This document shows positions 44,259-55,846 of a stretch of 64,000 nt of DNA, piece by piece (the stretch's first letter is position 1; each line of letters begins with the position of its first letter). This DNA is from Rugalucina vietnamica (Eukaryota > Mollusca > Bivalvia > Lucinida > Lucinidae), in NCBI GenBank assembly GCA_964017185.1, contig OZ024875.1, positions 45,959,986-46,023,985 of the forward strand. The letters are read 5' to 3'. The notes beneath the pieces are model-generated. The model was not told the DNA's origin and ran no database searches. It saw only the letters and a list, made by a program, of their open reading frames with translations. The translations under genes and the position numbers were made by a program.

Positions 44259-45511
44259 GCAATGCTGATCCTCAGAATCATTCATAGTGTAGAAGTCGTC
44301 TAGGAAGATAACTTGTCAGACAAGTACAATTCTCGGTAGAGGACAAAAGACGACAAAAATGGACATGATTATGATGATGATAATGATGATGATGATGATT
44401 GACTAAAATTTAGATACACTAAACAAATACATGATAAATAATTTTAATCATAAGAACTTTGAAAAACAACATGTAAAAATGAAAGAAAAAAAAAAGAATA
44501 GGTTAATACTTTCCTACTTTGGTAGCCATTTTGGATGCCATCATTAATCACAGTAAAAAGATAATTTGCCCAATACAAACTAAAACGTAACTTGCATTTG
44601 TGGTGTTATGTGCTTGAGAACATTTCATCAATGCAAATCCTTCATTCTGATCAAACAGCATGTTTTATCACACTTTCAGTACTGTGTGTACTAAATTTCA
44701 GGTAATTAAATGGCGGCCATTTTGAAAATAGCCGCCATCTTTGAAAATTACGAGTTTATTTTCATAATTTGATATCTTGAAATTTTCATTTATTGAATTT
44801 GGGGTTTTTAAAACTTTTAAAGAAAGCAACACTGTTAACTGATATCTAACTGTAAAGGCTGTATATGGGAAAAAGCCGCCATTTTGAAATTCAAGATGGC
44901 GGCCGTCACAGGGCGAATTTCACGTGGCACTGACCCTCAAAAATTCTTATAATTATAGATATAGTCATGTACCAAGTTTCATGCTTTTATCAAAAAGTGC
45001 ACAATCATTTCACATATCCGCCCTGCTATACACCATTGTTAGCTTATTGTTGTGAAATTTGACCAATAGTAAAGAGAGGATAAGCATGTATAATTCTACA
45101 GACATGAACATGTATCTAAAATATATTACTTATTTGCTTACACAAGATCCGTTTATTCCCATATGTAGTAGCACTTTCCCTCAGGTTCTAGCGAAGTGTT
45201 AATGTTATTAAAACTTGGTGGCAAAATGAATCGATATGCATTTTCACAAGTAAATAATTATTTTACTCTATTCCCTTTGGAATCTAAATTAATGCGTAGA
45301 ACTGAGTGATGAGACTGCAGATACTGTCATAAATGGTAACCCCTACAGCTTACAACATTGCATGTGAATAAGTCATCGTATTTATAATTTTGGACGTATC
45401 AACATTAAATGCAATATTCAAATTAAATATTTGCCCAGTCTTGTTTTATTGGATTACCCTTCACCCCTATCTATGAGTTGAGTGCCAAAGTTTCCCGTGG
45501 AACGGCGAGAC

Positions 45512-45806
45512 CTCTATCACAAAAACTTGCCCATGCAATACACAGAGACTTTTTTTTGGAAGCAAAAAATGAAAATTACATTGGAAAAAATTTAATAGTT
45601 TTAATAAATTTGATATTGTCGCTCAAAACATTGATTGTGGGGTACACGTTATAACCGCCTTGCCGATGCGGTTCTAACGAGTACCCACAATTTATGTGTT
45701 GGCTCAAAACAAGGAGGGAAAGGTATACACCTGTAAACCTCAGTTTTAGTGCATAAAAGTGGGGTTTAAGGGGGTATATATTTCACGGACATGTTATCCT
45801 GATGTA
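45512..45806 (-). mobile_element. Family F MITE (F9)
   Basis: Reverse copy, AAAACTTGCCCATGCAATAC to GGACATGTTATCCTGATG, hairpin with TAACCGCCTTGCCGATGCGG. Confidence 0.78.
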
Positions 45807-46370
45807 GATTCCATATAGGAATAAAAATTAAAATAGAGAAAAAAGTTCTCAGTGTTATAAGAATCGAATCAAAGACATACAAAATGAATGACATCTTCAC
45901 ATAAATCGTTTGTTGCCAAGACAACATTTATACGCATTGTCATTATTTACTAAAATCACACCAAACGAGATTCTGGCATCAATACGTGTGAAATCAGAAC
46001 TCAATAACTTGATACTCACAGTAAAATGTATCCGATGCACCATCAATAAGTTCGTAAAATACCTTTAGTAATCATGACACATTAGTCAAATTTAAAGTTA
46101 TCATCAAAACCACTTATTTTTTAATTTCCTTGTGTTTAGTAATCATGTAATTTGGTTTAGTAACCATGAAATTTGACGTTTTGTAAACAGTGTTGAAAAG
46201 ATAAAAAGTGATGGTTAAATTTAAATCCACCCAATTTACCCCAGTGACAGAATCAAAATAAACAAAACTAGGAGAAGATTTGCATTTTTTCAGATTAAAT
46301 AAAGTATCTGAATCGATGTCAGAAAATATTAGAAACATAATGTACATTTTGTATAAATTAGTCACCGCCA

Positions 46371-46609
46371 TGTGCGCCGCGACACGAGGAAACCGGTCTT
46401 CGGGGTTTCCGACCAGGTCAGACACAAACCGACCTGTGCAGCTTCAGAAGATGGCTAGAAGCCTGAAATTTCGGATTTAGGAAGAAGATGCATTGTTCAA
46501 TCCGTGTAGCGAAAACAAAGGCGCTGATCAGCTGCGCAGTTACTGCACAGCTTATCTGCGCCTTTGTTTTCGCATAGGCAAAAGCCCGCTTTTTTCATGA
46601 TGCGGCTCA
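46371..46609 (+). mobile_element. Family A MITE (A9)
   Basis: Full-length copy with GGCGCTGATCAGCTGCGCAG and TTTCATGATGCGGCTCA; the left terminal repeat is slightly diverged. Confidence 0.78.
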
Positions 46610-46631
46610 TTTGATGTACGAATAGAGTTTA

Positions 46632-47089
46632 TGCACCAGTCATTTGTATTCCCGGCTCCCCTAGGGCCGGGGAATAGCGGGACTTTTAACTTTTCAATTT
46701 TTAAAGCCCCGCTAAAAGCCTGGCACTGCGGGGCTATATTTGTGGTAAAATCCCTGCTAAAAGCCCCGGCTCCCCGGCCCGAGGCTGACCATAATGTGGA
46801 ACAAAAGCTGGGAGTTGTTTTGATGAAACTGAAATATGAGAGGGGGGGGGGGGCTTGAATTTAAAAGTGTAGGAGTACAGGCACATTTGCAAATTAAATA
46901 GGGACCATAAAAGAAATCAAATGTCAAAAATACAATTAATATCTAATTTTAAATAATTTGACCGTGTGTTGGGCGTTAAATTAAAACCCCGGCACATCCC
47001 CGGCACTGCCAGGACTCATCAGACGTTAAAACCTGGCACTTTAGCCCCGCTGAGTCCCCGCTATCCCCGGGATACAAATGACTGGTGCA
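46632..47089. mobile_element. 458-bp MITE with TTA duplication
   Basis: Inverted ends TGCACCAGTCATTTGTAT and ATACAAATGACTGGTGCA, TTA on both flanks. The inside is rich in CCCCGGC/GGGGCT blocks, unusually GC-rich for this window. Confidence 0.78.
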
Positions 47090-47204
47090 TTAAGGAAGTC
47101 ACCATGACAATGAGAGACATTAGCTAGACCAGTGAATAGAAAAGTTTATTTCAGCATACCATGAGTTTCCATAAACAAAAGATAAACGTTACGAACATGA
47201 TATT

Positions 47205-47440
47205 ACGCTACCGTTTATAGTGTTGCGCTTTTAATCGTAACCGACTGACAACACCAATTATTACCTTGTAGATTTCCTGTCACTTTTAACGTTTAAAATT
47301 ATTGTGAAGTAACGGTTTATATACGCGGCGATTAGCGTTGCGTTAAACGTAACCGACAGACAACAACAATTGTACCTTGTAGATTTCCTGTCACTTTCAC
47401 GTTTGAAATTATTGTGGAGTTACGGTATATATTCACACGT
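47205..47440 (+). repeat. Two tandem units of about 118 bp
   Basis: ACCTTGTAGATTTCCTGTCA and CGTAACCGAC(T/A)GACAACA recur once, giving two diverged direct copies. Confidence 0.65.
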
Positions 47441-47628
47441 AATACCCATATCATACAAGCCCACATTTCACATTGATACGCCGTGCCACGCCCTGAACAC
47501 ATGTGTTTTCATGGAATCTAATAATCGATTCTTCCGTGGAAGGTTCTCGAAAAAACTTGTCGCGCGACAGATACTTCTCTCATTTATACATACATCGAGC
47601 TTGATGCCAGAGTCAGCAGTAATGATAC

Positions 47629-47864
47629 ACGCGGCGTCATGAGAAAACTGGATTTTTGCCTATGCGAAAACAAACACGAAGGTCAGCTTTGCAGTAACTG
47701 CACGGCTGATCAGCGCCTTTGTTTTCGTTACATGGATAGTTCTTTTCCTCCTGTACTTATATCCAAAATTTCAAGATTGTAGGTCTCTTCTATGACTGAA
47801 CATGCCGGTTTGTGTCAGACCTGGTCGGAAACCCCGAAGACCGGTTTTCTCGCAACGCGGCTCA
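47629..47864 (-). mobile_element. Family A MITE (A10)
   Basis: Reverse copy: TCATGAGAAAACTGG, a diverged hairpin, then GGTTTTCTCGCAACGCGGCTCA-type end (right TIR near 47843-47864). Confidence 0.75.
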
Positions 47865-48245
47865 ATTCATTATTACATTTTGGTGTAAGCTAGTCTAGCT
47901 AGAGTCTTATCAGGGAATCATCTCCAGTGCATCTTGATGGTGGTCTTCTCAGAATATGCAAGGTTGATTTGCTAATAGAAAGCTTCATACAAGCAAGATC
48001 ATGACAAAACGGATGGACTATTGCAAGGAGATGAGTTTGTGCATCGCCATAGACAAGGATTGCAAATAGAAGGCAGGTTATTTATTATGAAGCGGCTCAT
48101 TTGTCAGTTACTATTGGAATTGATAGTAGAATACATGTAGATAGAAACCCAATCGACTTTATTCTGTTATTGGAAAAAAGGCATAGATTCCAGGTGTCTT
48201 AAGACTGGGTAGATCAATGACATTCTAGAATATCAGTTTGACATA

Positions 48246-48481
48246 TGAGGCACCTCATGAGAAAACCAGCATTCTGCATAGGCGAAAACAAAGGCGCAGA
48301 TCAGCTTCGCGGTAACCGCGAAGCTGATCAGCGCCTTTGTTTTCGCTACACGGATAATACAATAACTCTACCTTCTTAATCCAAAAATTCAAGCATCTAG
48401 CCAGCTTCTGTGCTTGTACAGCTCGGTTTGTGTCGAACCTGTTCGGAAACCACATTGTTGGTTTTCCCACGAGGCGGCTCA
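48246..48481 (-). mobile_element. Family A MITE (A11)
   Basis: Reverse full-length copy with a long near-perfect hairpin (AAGGCGCAGATCAGCTTCGC opposite GCGAAGCTGATCAGCGCC). Confidence 0.8.
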
Positions 48482-48664
48482 ATTTAAATAGTCAGGTTTT
48501 AGTACCGCTTTATGCCCAACGAAATATCGAGACTAAAAGGATGCGTTCTCACCAACGGCTTAATTAAACAACAACTTGTTCCACAATAACTTACCCCCAT
48601 TAAATTTACGTTCATACTGGACAAAACGTTCGAAGTAAACTTATTCCGAATTAGTAAAAATTGT

Positions 48665-48797
48665 AAAAGTACCCACAATCTATGTTTTGAACAAAAATAA
48701 GAAAAAATATCTTTTTTTTTCTGCTGAAAATTTTCATTTTTATAGCTATAAAAATCCCTGTAGATCTATATTGCGTAGGCAAGTTTTCGAAATGTCC
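48665..48797 (+). mobile_element. Family F MITE, right half (F10)
   Basis: TACCCACAATCTATGTTTTG to GGCAAGTTTTCGAAATG. Confidence 0.7.
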
Positions 48798-49373
48798 TCA
48801 CCTTAGAACAACAGGCTTGCACAACCAATTTACAGTCTTACCTTGACAGTTTTTTTTATCCAAATAAGATAAATTAGACACCGCTTACACTACAAATACA
48901 TGTATTAGTTTTTATTTTGTTAGTGTTTTTGGTTCGTCAAACTGTCCAGCATGGCAAAAATATTTTGTTCCTACATGTCACTGTATAACCTTATCAAAGC
49001 ATACAATGGCAAACCTTTAAACCGTTAAAACTCAGATTAATTTGCGCTTGTTTTGTATTTTTAAATTGTTCAACATTCCACAAGTCATCCTTGTTTCTAA
49101 AATAAAATCAAATCATTCATAGGCTAACTAGCAAAATTGAGATTAAATAGGATTAATGCATATCTTCCTGGTGACAAGGAAATGTGGTTAAATAGTCTCG
49201 GAAGCTGTTAGCGTCTAGGGTTTTTATATCATCAAGCAGTAAACTGTGAAATTCATTTGTGCACAACATATTCGAATGATTCGATTTTTATCCTGGACGG
49301 ATCAGACGTTAGACGAGTCCAGCATTTAGAACGAGTTACACCTTGATTAAAAAGTACTCCAGTATAGCTCAAT

Positions 49374-49835
49374 TTTGACCTCAGACGCGTCAAGCGATCG
49401 ACGAGTGTACATGTACTTAGTAGATTATAAGAATCTTATATGGGGTTCTGTTCTAGATGGAAGTTTCCAACCCAAGGGATGACCGTGCTGAGCGGAACCG
49501 AGGCTCCGCCGAGGTTCCGCTCAGCACGGTCATCCCGAGGGTTGGAAACTTCCATCTAGAACAGAACACCATATTAGATTCTTTTTCTTGCACAACAACC
49601 CCCAAAATCTGGTTTATTTCAAGGTTTTGCGTAATTCTTTTGGCGCACTTAGCCTGGGTGAGAACACCTGGGTGAGATGCAATTTTATCACCCAGGCAAA
49701 AAGTGTGGCAATTTCTGTCTGGTGTGCAAGAAATTCAGATCCTATTAGTACAAAACGTGAGGCAATTCGTACTGATTTACCTTTCACGTGCTACTTCATG
49801 GACTCGTCGATCTTTTGACGCGTCTGATGGCAAAA
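49374..49835. mobile_element. Foldback element with a long central palindrome
   Basis: Outer arms TCAGACGCGTCAAGCGATCG and CGATCTTTTGACGCGTCTGA. Core palindrome 49440-49585 (TTCTAGATGGAAGTTTCC to GGAAACTTCCATCTAGAA) with a CGAGGCTCCGCCGAG centre. Confidence 0.68.
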
Positions 49836-51117
49836 TCGATTTTTACAGTGGCCGCATGCTTTTATTGTCGCTACCAGCGTTGTCCCGTATTAACTGTTAC
49901 CAAAATGACCTTTGACACGAGATGTTTACAAAATGACATTATAAGCCATTGCAGGAACGTTGGGCAAAGTGTGTTTGGAGGAAACCTTGACTGCACTTAA
50001 CATTTTATTTATATGGTGCCGCTTAACATGGGGCTACAGACCCTAAAGCAAAAAATATATTTGGCCATATCAGCAGGCTTACATGTATACAATTTCTTGA
50101 CAAAGCCTTCAGACATGTTTAACTAGTCATTAGTCTGAAAAACAATTAGACCATTTAATCCTTGATAATAGGAACCTGGCTTTAAACTTCCATTTTGAAA
50201 ATAAGAGCTACGGACTCTACATACAATGATGATTTTTAAAGAAACAGGTACTCTTCACTTCGAGGATAAATTCAACTTACATTGATTCTAAACTTTCTTT
50301 TGGCTTAACAACGAAATACTAGATACCAAAAAGTCATGTTATAATCATGGGTGTAATGTTTTGACCTGCCAACTAAAGACACCAAGAAAAATGGAAAAAT
50401 ATTACAAAAGTACAGTTTCACTTCCTATGCCATATCTTTGTTATTTATTGTCCAAATTTAATTCCGTAAAATGTATATTACATGGGGCATATGCACCTTT
50501 GATGTACTATATCATGAATATTGGACCTTAATTATTTTGAACATAACAGTAAACCAGCTTAGAAAACGCCCAAAATGAAAGCGCAACATCATAACATGTG
50601 GAAAATGGTGATTTTTGGACATATATTGCCTTCCTATAGCAAAATGTCGCATAAAATACCCTATTTTTATATATCGCCAGAAAACTTATTGCCTAAATGT
50701 TATGGTAAAATAAAATAAATTATTCTCGGATAATATCGTATTGCTTGATCGTGACTCAGCCGAGCTGTTAATACGAGTAACCCGAGATACCTGCACACCA
50801 TCCTTTGACATACAAGCGTCTTTTAATGGGGATGTCTCAAAATGAAATACCAATCTTCCATAGATGCGTACCGTTTCGATTCCGTTTTAAGCTGCCGATC
50901 AGGCTGACGCTACCCAGGAGCTACAAAGTCACAGGCTGATAGATGGTGAAATATTTTGTATCCAGTAAGCCATTTTTAATGCATGTATGTGCGCTAATCA
51001 GCTTAGCGGTCGCACCAATGCTACCTGGTAGCCTGTAGCGCGTGCATTGCGTGTTTGGGATAAACACGACCTTCGGTACCAAAAATCAAAACCAGCGAAA
51101 GTAGGACAGAAGGGTAG
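49836..51117. other. No feature seen
   Basis: AT-rich, no coding signal, no repeat I can pair. Confidence 0.45.
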
Positions 51118-51147
51118 CAGCAGCATCATCAACAACAACAGCAACAA

Positions 51148-51194
<47 letters not shown>

Positions 51195-51278
51195 ACAACA
51201 ATAACAACAACAGCAATAATAATAATAATAATAATTATTATTATTATTATTATTATCATATTAATAATAATAATAAAT
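51118..51278. repeat. Compound trinucleotide microsatellite
   Basis: Runs of CAG, CAA, CAT (about 17 units), CAA again, AAT and TTA in succession. The AAT and TTA runs are mutually complementary, so this end can fold. Open frames over it are low-complexity artefacts. Confidence 0.95.
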
Positions 51279-51376
51279 AACAATATGCAGCATCTGTCGC
51301 ACGAATGAAATTCAATTCGCAACAATGAGGAAGTTTCTGAGGTAAATGAGATCATTACAGGACACATGATCTATTT

Positions 51377-51612
51377 TGAGCCGTCTCGTGAGAAAACCAA
51401 CATTGTGGTTTCTGGACAAGTCTGACACAAAGCAGGCTGTACAGTCACTGAAGCAGGCTAGAAGCTTGAAATTTCGGATTTAAGAAGAAGAGGAAGTGTG
51501 CTATCCATGTAGCGAAAACAAAGGCGCTGATCAGCTTCGCGGTTACCGCGAAGATGATTTGCGTCTTTGTTTTCGCATATGAAGATTGTTGGTTTTCTCA
51601 TGAGGCGGCTCA
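51377..51612 (+). mobile_element. Family A MITE (A12)
   Basis: TGAGCCGTCTCGTGAGAAAA to TCATGAGGCGGCTCA with TT flanks; the terminal repeats are the best conserved of the set. Confidence 0.82.
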
Positions 51613-53463
51613 TTTTGTATCATGTATCTGGTTTCGAAAGGGGAATGTTTGAAATTGATCCCGAAAATCTAGCTATCCATCTCCTTGATAATGGCTCAGT
51701 TCTTATACAATTTCAAAGCATGTGTTATATTCACTCAAGACTCAACAGTCCATAGGCTTAAACCTGTACGATTGTATTCAGTTATGACAAATAACTCTAC
51801 TAAAATGATCTTGGAAGATTTCATAGGTTTGAGTGTACGCCATTTACATACATGTATGTTTTATTTTCCGTACAATAAACATAAATACATCAACATGGTG
51901 GTAACATTTTGATGTTAAATACTTGCAGCATAAATTTGTGTCAAAGGGAGAGGGTGTCGGATCTTTCAAAAAATATTTTTTCAGAAAACATTTTACCGTA
52001 GATTATCGAGAAAATAATATATGTTTATTGCAACCTAAACGTTTGGGTAGAAACTATTTATATACAAATTACAGGAACCCGTATATAAAATATACTATAT
52101 GCAAAATGAATTAACTTTTACTTTTAACAGTGACTCATCTAAAATGTATTGCATGCATGAAATTACGGTAAAATCAATTGCTGTGTACTGCTGAAGTGAG
52201 AAGTGATGTTAGATTTTAAATCCACAGAGGTAATCTCAAATAAAACATAAACCAGGCATTATAGCAGGTGTACACTTTTTGTATTAAACCTGTTACGATG
52301 GGACAGATAGCCTGTCCATTCACTGCATGTAGAACATACTTATACAGTATATTGCCCGGCATAGACTTGGCACATTACAAATAATGCTGATAACCCCCCT
52401 ACACACATTAATCAGTTTTCGGTTTTGTTTTGACAGTCTTCCCCCACCCCTTTGCCGAAACATATCATGTTGATATATTATGTCATTTACAAGAATACAA
52501 TAACTGTTGTGTTCAAAATATTTTGATTGGAACATGAGATTTTGAAAATTTCTTGGGCAACCGCACTAAACATATCTTCCGAGATCCATATTTACTCTTT
52601 GATACACTTGTTGTAGCCATAGCGGATCTGAAGACGATCCGGATCAAAATAATTTTCAAAAGAATTTTACAAAAATATAAAACAAGATTTTTTTAAAAAG
52701 AACTTGGCCACTTGACTCTTGATTCAAACATGTTTCATTCCATCGCTCAATGATCGTGGATAATGACGTCAACATCTGTTCACGTCAATGGTTCCCGGCT
52801 CATATACAGAAAAAAAACTCTTTTACACACGGTTATCAAAGGCGGTTCGCCGAATTTTCCGAAAAAGTTAAACAAAAGGTACCCTGTAAGTTATTTTTCG
52901 ATATTGGTTGCTAATATTTTATTCACTCATTTTCTGTTATTTTGGCGAAGTTTCAGTCCTAAAATCGAATATTACGACATATTTAATTAGAAACTTTGAA
53001 ACGGTGTCATTGTAGTTACTCCGAATCATGTTTAACCACATACTGTCATTTTATGCTCTCAAAGGACTTGGATTGTCTGATGTTTGGAACTAAAGGTATA
53101 TTTTTACATTCTTGGTGTTCATGGTATAAAATTAAGTGTAAACAATGAAATAACCTGCGTTTTTAACAAACATCATATGATATTCCGACGTTATTCAAAT
53201 CAGCCATGGAACATTGTGTGTTCGGTGGGGTGGGGTTGAGCAAACATGGCTATGGGAAAAAGCCGCCGAAAAAGGCATATGTTTTGGTCCTCGGAATATT
53301 TGATAAGGTTTACTGTACGGCTACATGCAAAGAATTTGAAGGATAAACCCGTCGGTGGTGATATATAGACCATGATTCGGATTACCTCCAATTGATTCGC
53401 TTCGACTTCAATTATGCATAGACTTTCACGCTCCAGCGGTCACAGTCGCCTGCTTGATCAAAA
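51613..53463. other. No feature seen
   Basis: Short frames only, without conserved content or paired splice sites. Confidence 0.45.
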
Positions 53464-53697
53464 ATGAAAACCATTACAGTTGATGAGGAACAAAATTGGC
53501 TTCAAGATAATACTAAGTTTAAAATACTCAAATCAGTCAAATGCGCATGCGCAGCAATTTTCATGAACTTGATCCGGAATGGGTTGAATGATTGTAAAGT
53601 AGCAACTTTATTGATTTACTATGAGAGATCATTACAATTACCAAGAGAAGGGTTTGACATAAGAGACTGGGGCCAAACAAAAAAGACTGGGTTACAT
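53464..53697 (+). CDS. Possible orphan first exon, unknown product
   Basis: An ATG-initiated frame of 78 codons ends at a near-consensus donor (ACAT/GTAAGT). The residues are of mixed, protein-like composition (VDEEQNWLQDNTKFKILKSV, VATLLIYYERSLQLPREGFD). I do not recognise it and found no partner exon. It may belong to a gene upstream of the receptor, or be chance. Confidence 0.3.
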
Positions 53698-54129
53698 GTA
53701 AGTCTTTTCCTTTTTCCTATCAGAGACGTTCCCAAACAGGCTCCCACACATCCATGTAATGCTCTAATTTTCCCAATTCAAGCAAAAAGGGTTGCTTGTG
53801 ATTAGTTTTCATTTTATATCCCTTTGTGGGACTTTGGTTCTGATGCCACTAGTTCCTGACGATTGCTTACCTTTACCTTTCTATATCCAGCCTCGTCAAC
53901 GAGTTGTACGACTTCCTATCCGGTTTCCGTGTACTAGTTTGTATATGTCTAGTACAGTGTACTTGTCCTTGATGATTATTATTGGTGCGATCCGTATTTC
54001 TTTGTTGTCTTTTCTTCAGTCTGACAATTTATTTACTGGATGAATAATCACCTTAACTCTGAGAAACTAATAATTAAATAAATGCTTTGAGCCAGCAAAA
54101 ACGTGATGCTTGTTGCCGTTTCAGTCTTC

Positions 54130-54400
54130 CAGAAATTTTGATGTGCTGATTATTCCAAGACTATACTCCTCTCATGGTTCTCTGTATTACTTGTTTTAAT
54201 GTCTGTTTCTGAGACTTTTTTAACCTTACAGCTATGTTTTACTATGTAAAGTTAAGGTAACTCAATGACAAGCTTTTGGGGGAAAATTGCTCAATCGCAC
54301 GATCTCTTGACAATGATCTCTCGGTGCCAGTACTACACATGTATACTTACAGTTGTGTCTTACAAGTTTTGCTCTGACTGCGCCGGTTCCTCTACATTAC
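54130..54400 (+). mobile_element. Old, diverged family R tail (R11)
   Basis: Only patchy matches remain: CTGATTATTCCAAGACTATA, GTTAAGGTAACTCAATGACA and a final TTGCTCTGACTGCGCCGGTT. Confidence 0.4.
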
Positions 54401-54697
54401 TTACTTTTTATTTCAAATATCACCCGATTAATTCACTTTGGTACGCCAAAAATATGCAGTACACGTGAGTGTATATGTGCTTGATATGTGAAATTGGCAC
54501 TGAAGCTCGACCGTTTAATATTCTGTTATTATCATATTAGCTCGCTGTTTAAAATTGGATAACGTCATTTAGTAAAAAGTGTTACCACAAATGTATTAAC
54601 TTTTGCAGGAATACGTAACGCAATTAAACAAATTTCATTGAAAATTTGTCCACTTTAAACGTAAAAAAAATCCTATTTTGAAAGTCATATGATAAAA

Positions 54698-54800
54698 CGA
54701 ATCTTACACTCGTTGTCATTTCATATGAAATTTATTAAACTCACCGAAGGCTCGTTTATAAATTTCATATGAAATGACCACTCGTGTAAGATCCTCTATC
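54698..54800. repeat. Hairpin MITE
   Basis: ATCTTACACTCGTTGTCATT pairs with AATGACCACTCGTGTAAGAT; a TTTCATATGAAAT palindrome lies on each side. Confidence 0.6.
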
Positions 54801-54887
54801 CTCTATCTATGCAACATTCGTTAATACCTTTTCAAATGATTTAAAGAAGGGGTGGGCCTTCTTCTCTTACTTTAGTTATAGTCATTA

Positions 54888-55147
54888 CGAAAACACGACC
54901 ATGCAATATACAGAGATTTTTTAAGCTGTAACAATTGAAGAAAGTTTGATATTTTTAATATCTTTGCTCTGAACATACATTATGGGTACGCGTTAGAACC
55001 ACCTCGCCGTGGCGGTTCTAACGAGTACCCACAATGTATGTTTTGGATCAAAAATAAGAAAATTAGGTATGTCCGTGCAAACCCCAGTTTTTATATATAA
55101 AAGTGGGGTTTAAGGGGGTAAACATTACACGGATATGTTTTCCTGAT
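54888..55147 (-). mobile_element. Family F MITE (F11)
   Basis: Reverse full-length copy, hairpin TTAGAACCACCTCGCCGTGG. Head-to-head with F12, 35 bp apart. Confidence 0.8.
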
Positions 55148-55182
55148 GGTCATAGATATAGATGAAGGTTGACCTGTCTTCG

Positions 55183-55444
55183 GTTGTCAGGATAACAAAG
55201 CCGTGTCATGTATACCCCATTGAACCCAGGTTTTATTATTTATTATATGGGATATTGTTTCTTATTTTTGATCCAAAACATAGATTGTGAGTATTCGTTA
55301 GAACCGCCTCGCCGAGGCGATTCTAACGTGTACCCGAAATCAATGTTTTAGCATTAATTATAAAAATATAAAAAAATTCGAATGAATTATTCAACTTTTA
55401 CAGCTGAAAAAAAATGTATATTGCATTGGTAAGTTTTCTTAATG
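55183..55444 (+). mobile_element. Family F MITE (F12)
   Basis: Forward, more diverged copy, TCAGGATAACAAAGCCGTGT to GGTAAGTTTTCTTAATG. Confidence 0.75.
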
Positions 55445-55846
55445 GTTGTTTAGGCAGGTCCTTCACATGACAAAATCTTTAACTGAAAATAATTAACTAG
55501 CACATAATTCCAAGGTTGTAGCATACGCAAAACAAAATCTGGAAACGTACGGTAATTTCCTAGTGAATTTAATGTACTTGGTCACAGCGAAATATGACAC
55601 ATCTAAACATAACAATTTCAGATTGAATATCAAGCAATCTGACTCTTTGGCGGTCAAGGTATTTGTGGGCAACAATTTTAGCAATTTACAACAGAATGTT
55701 TATAATACGCTCGTATTACTTGTTCGCATGCGGTGCATCATATGATTAAACAATTTGATGTTACATAACCTCTTTGGAAATGAAAGTGCGTCAATCTCCA
55801 AAATGGAAGCAGCGTGATGGTTTCATCAGCTAGTAACGTAAGTGAT

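Larger units (their letters stand above)
40672..45028. mobile_element. 4.4-kb inverted-repeat element carrying a dead LINE
   Basis: Ends TAGCAGGGCGGATATG and its complement, TAC on both flanks, and about 170-bp arms (including GATAAAAGCATGAAACTTGG and TTGAGGGTCAGTGCCACGTG). The arms and interior are rich in CAAGATGGCGGC motifs. Contents: a palindromic MITE, the RTE-like pseudogene, and F8. No transposase recognised. Confidence 0.75.
47865..49373. other. Intergenic, A11 and F10 only
   Basis: Outside the two MITEs nothing is recognised. A scrap resembling a family A end (GAAGCGGCTCATTTG) lies at 48089-48103. Confidence 0.4.

Noticed and set aside
46631-46858. Pro/Gly-rich 75-codon frame
   Set aside because: Lies wholly inside the GC-rich MITE at 46632-47089.
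51047-51367. Poly-Met, poly-Ile and poly-Asp frames
   Set aside because: Translation of a compound microsatellite.
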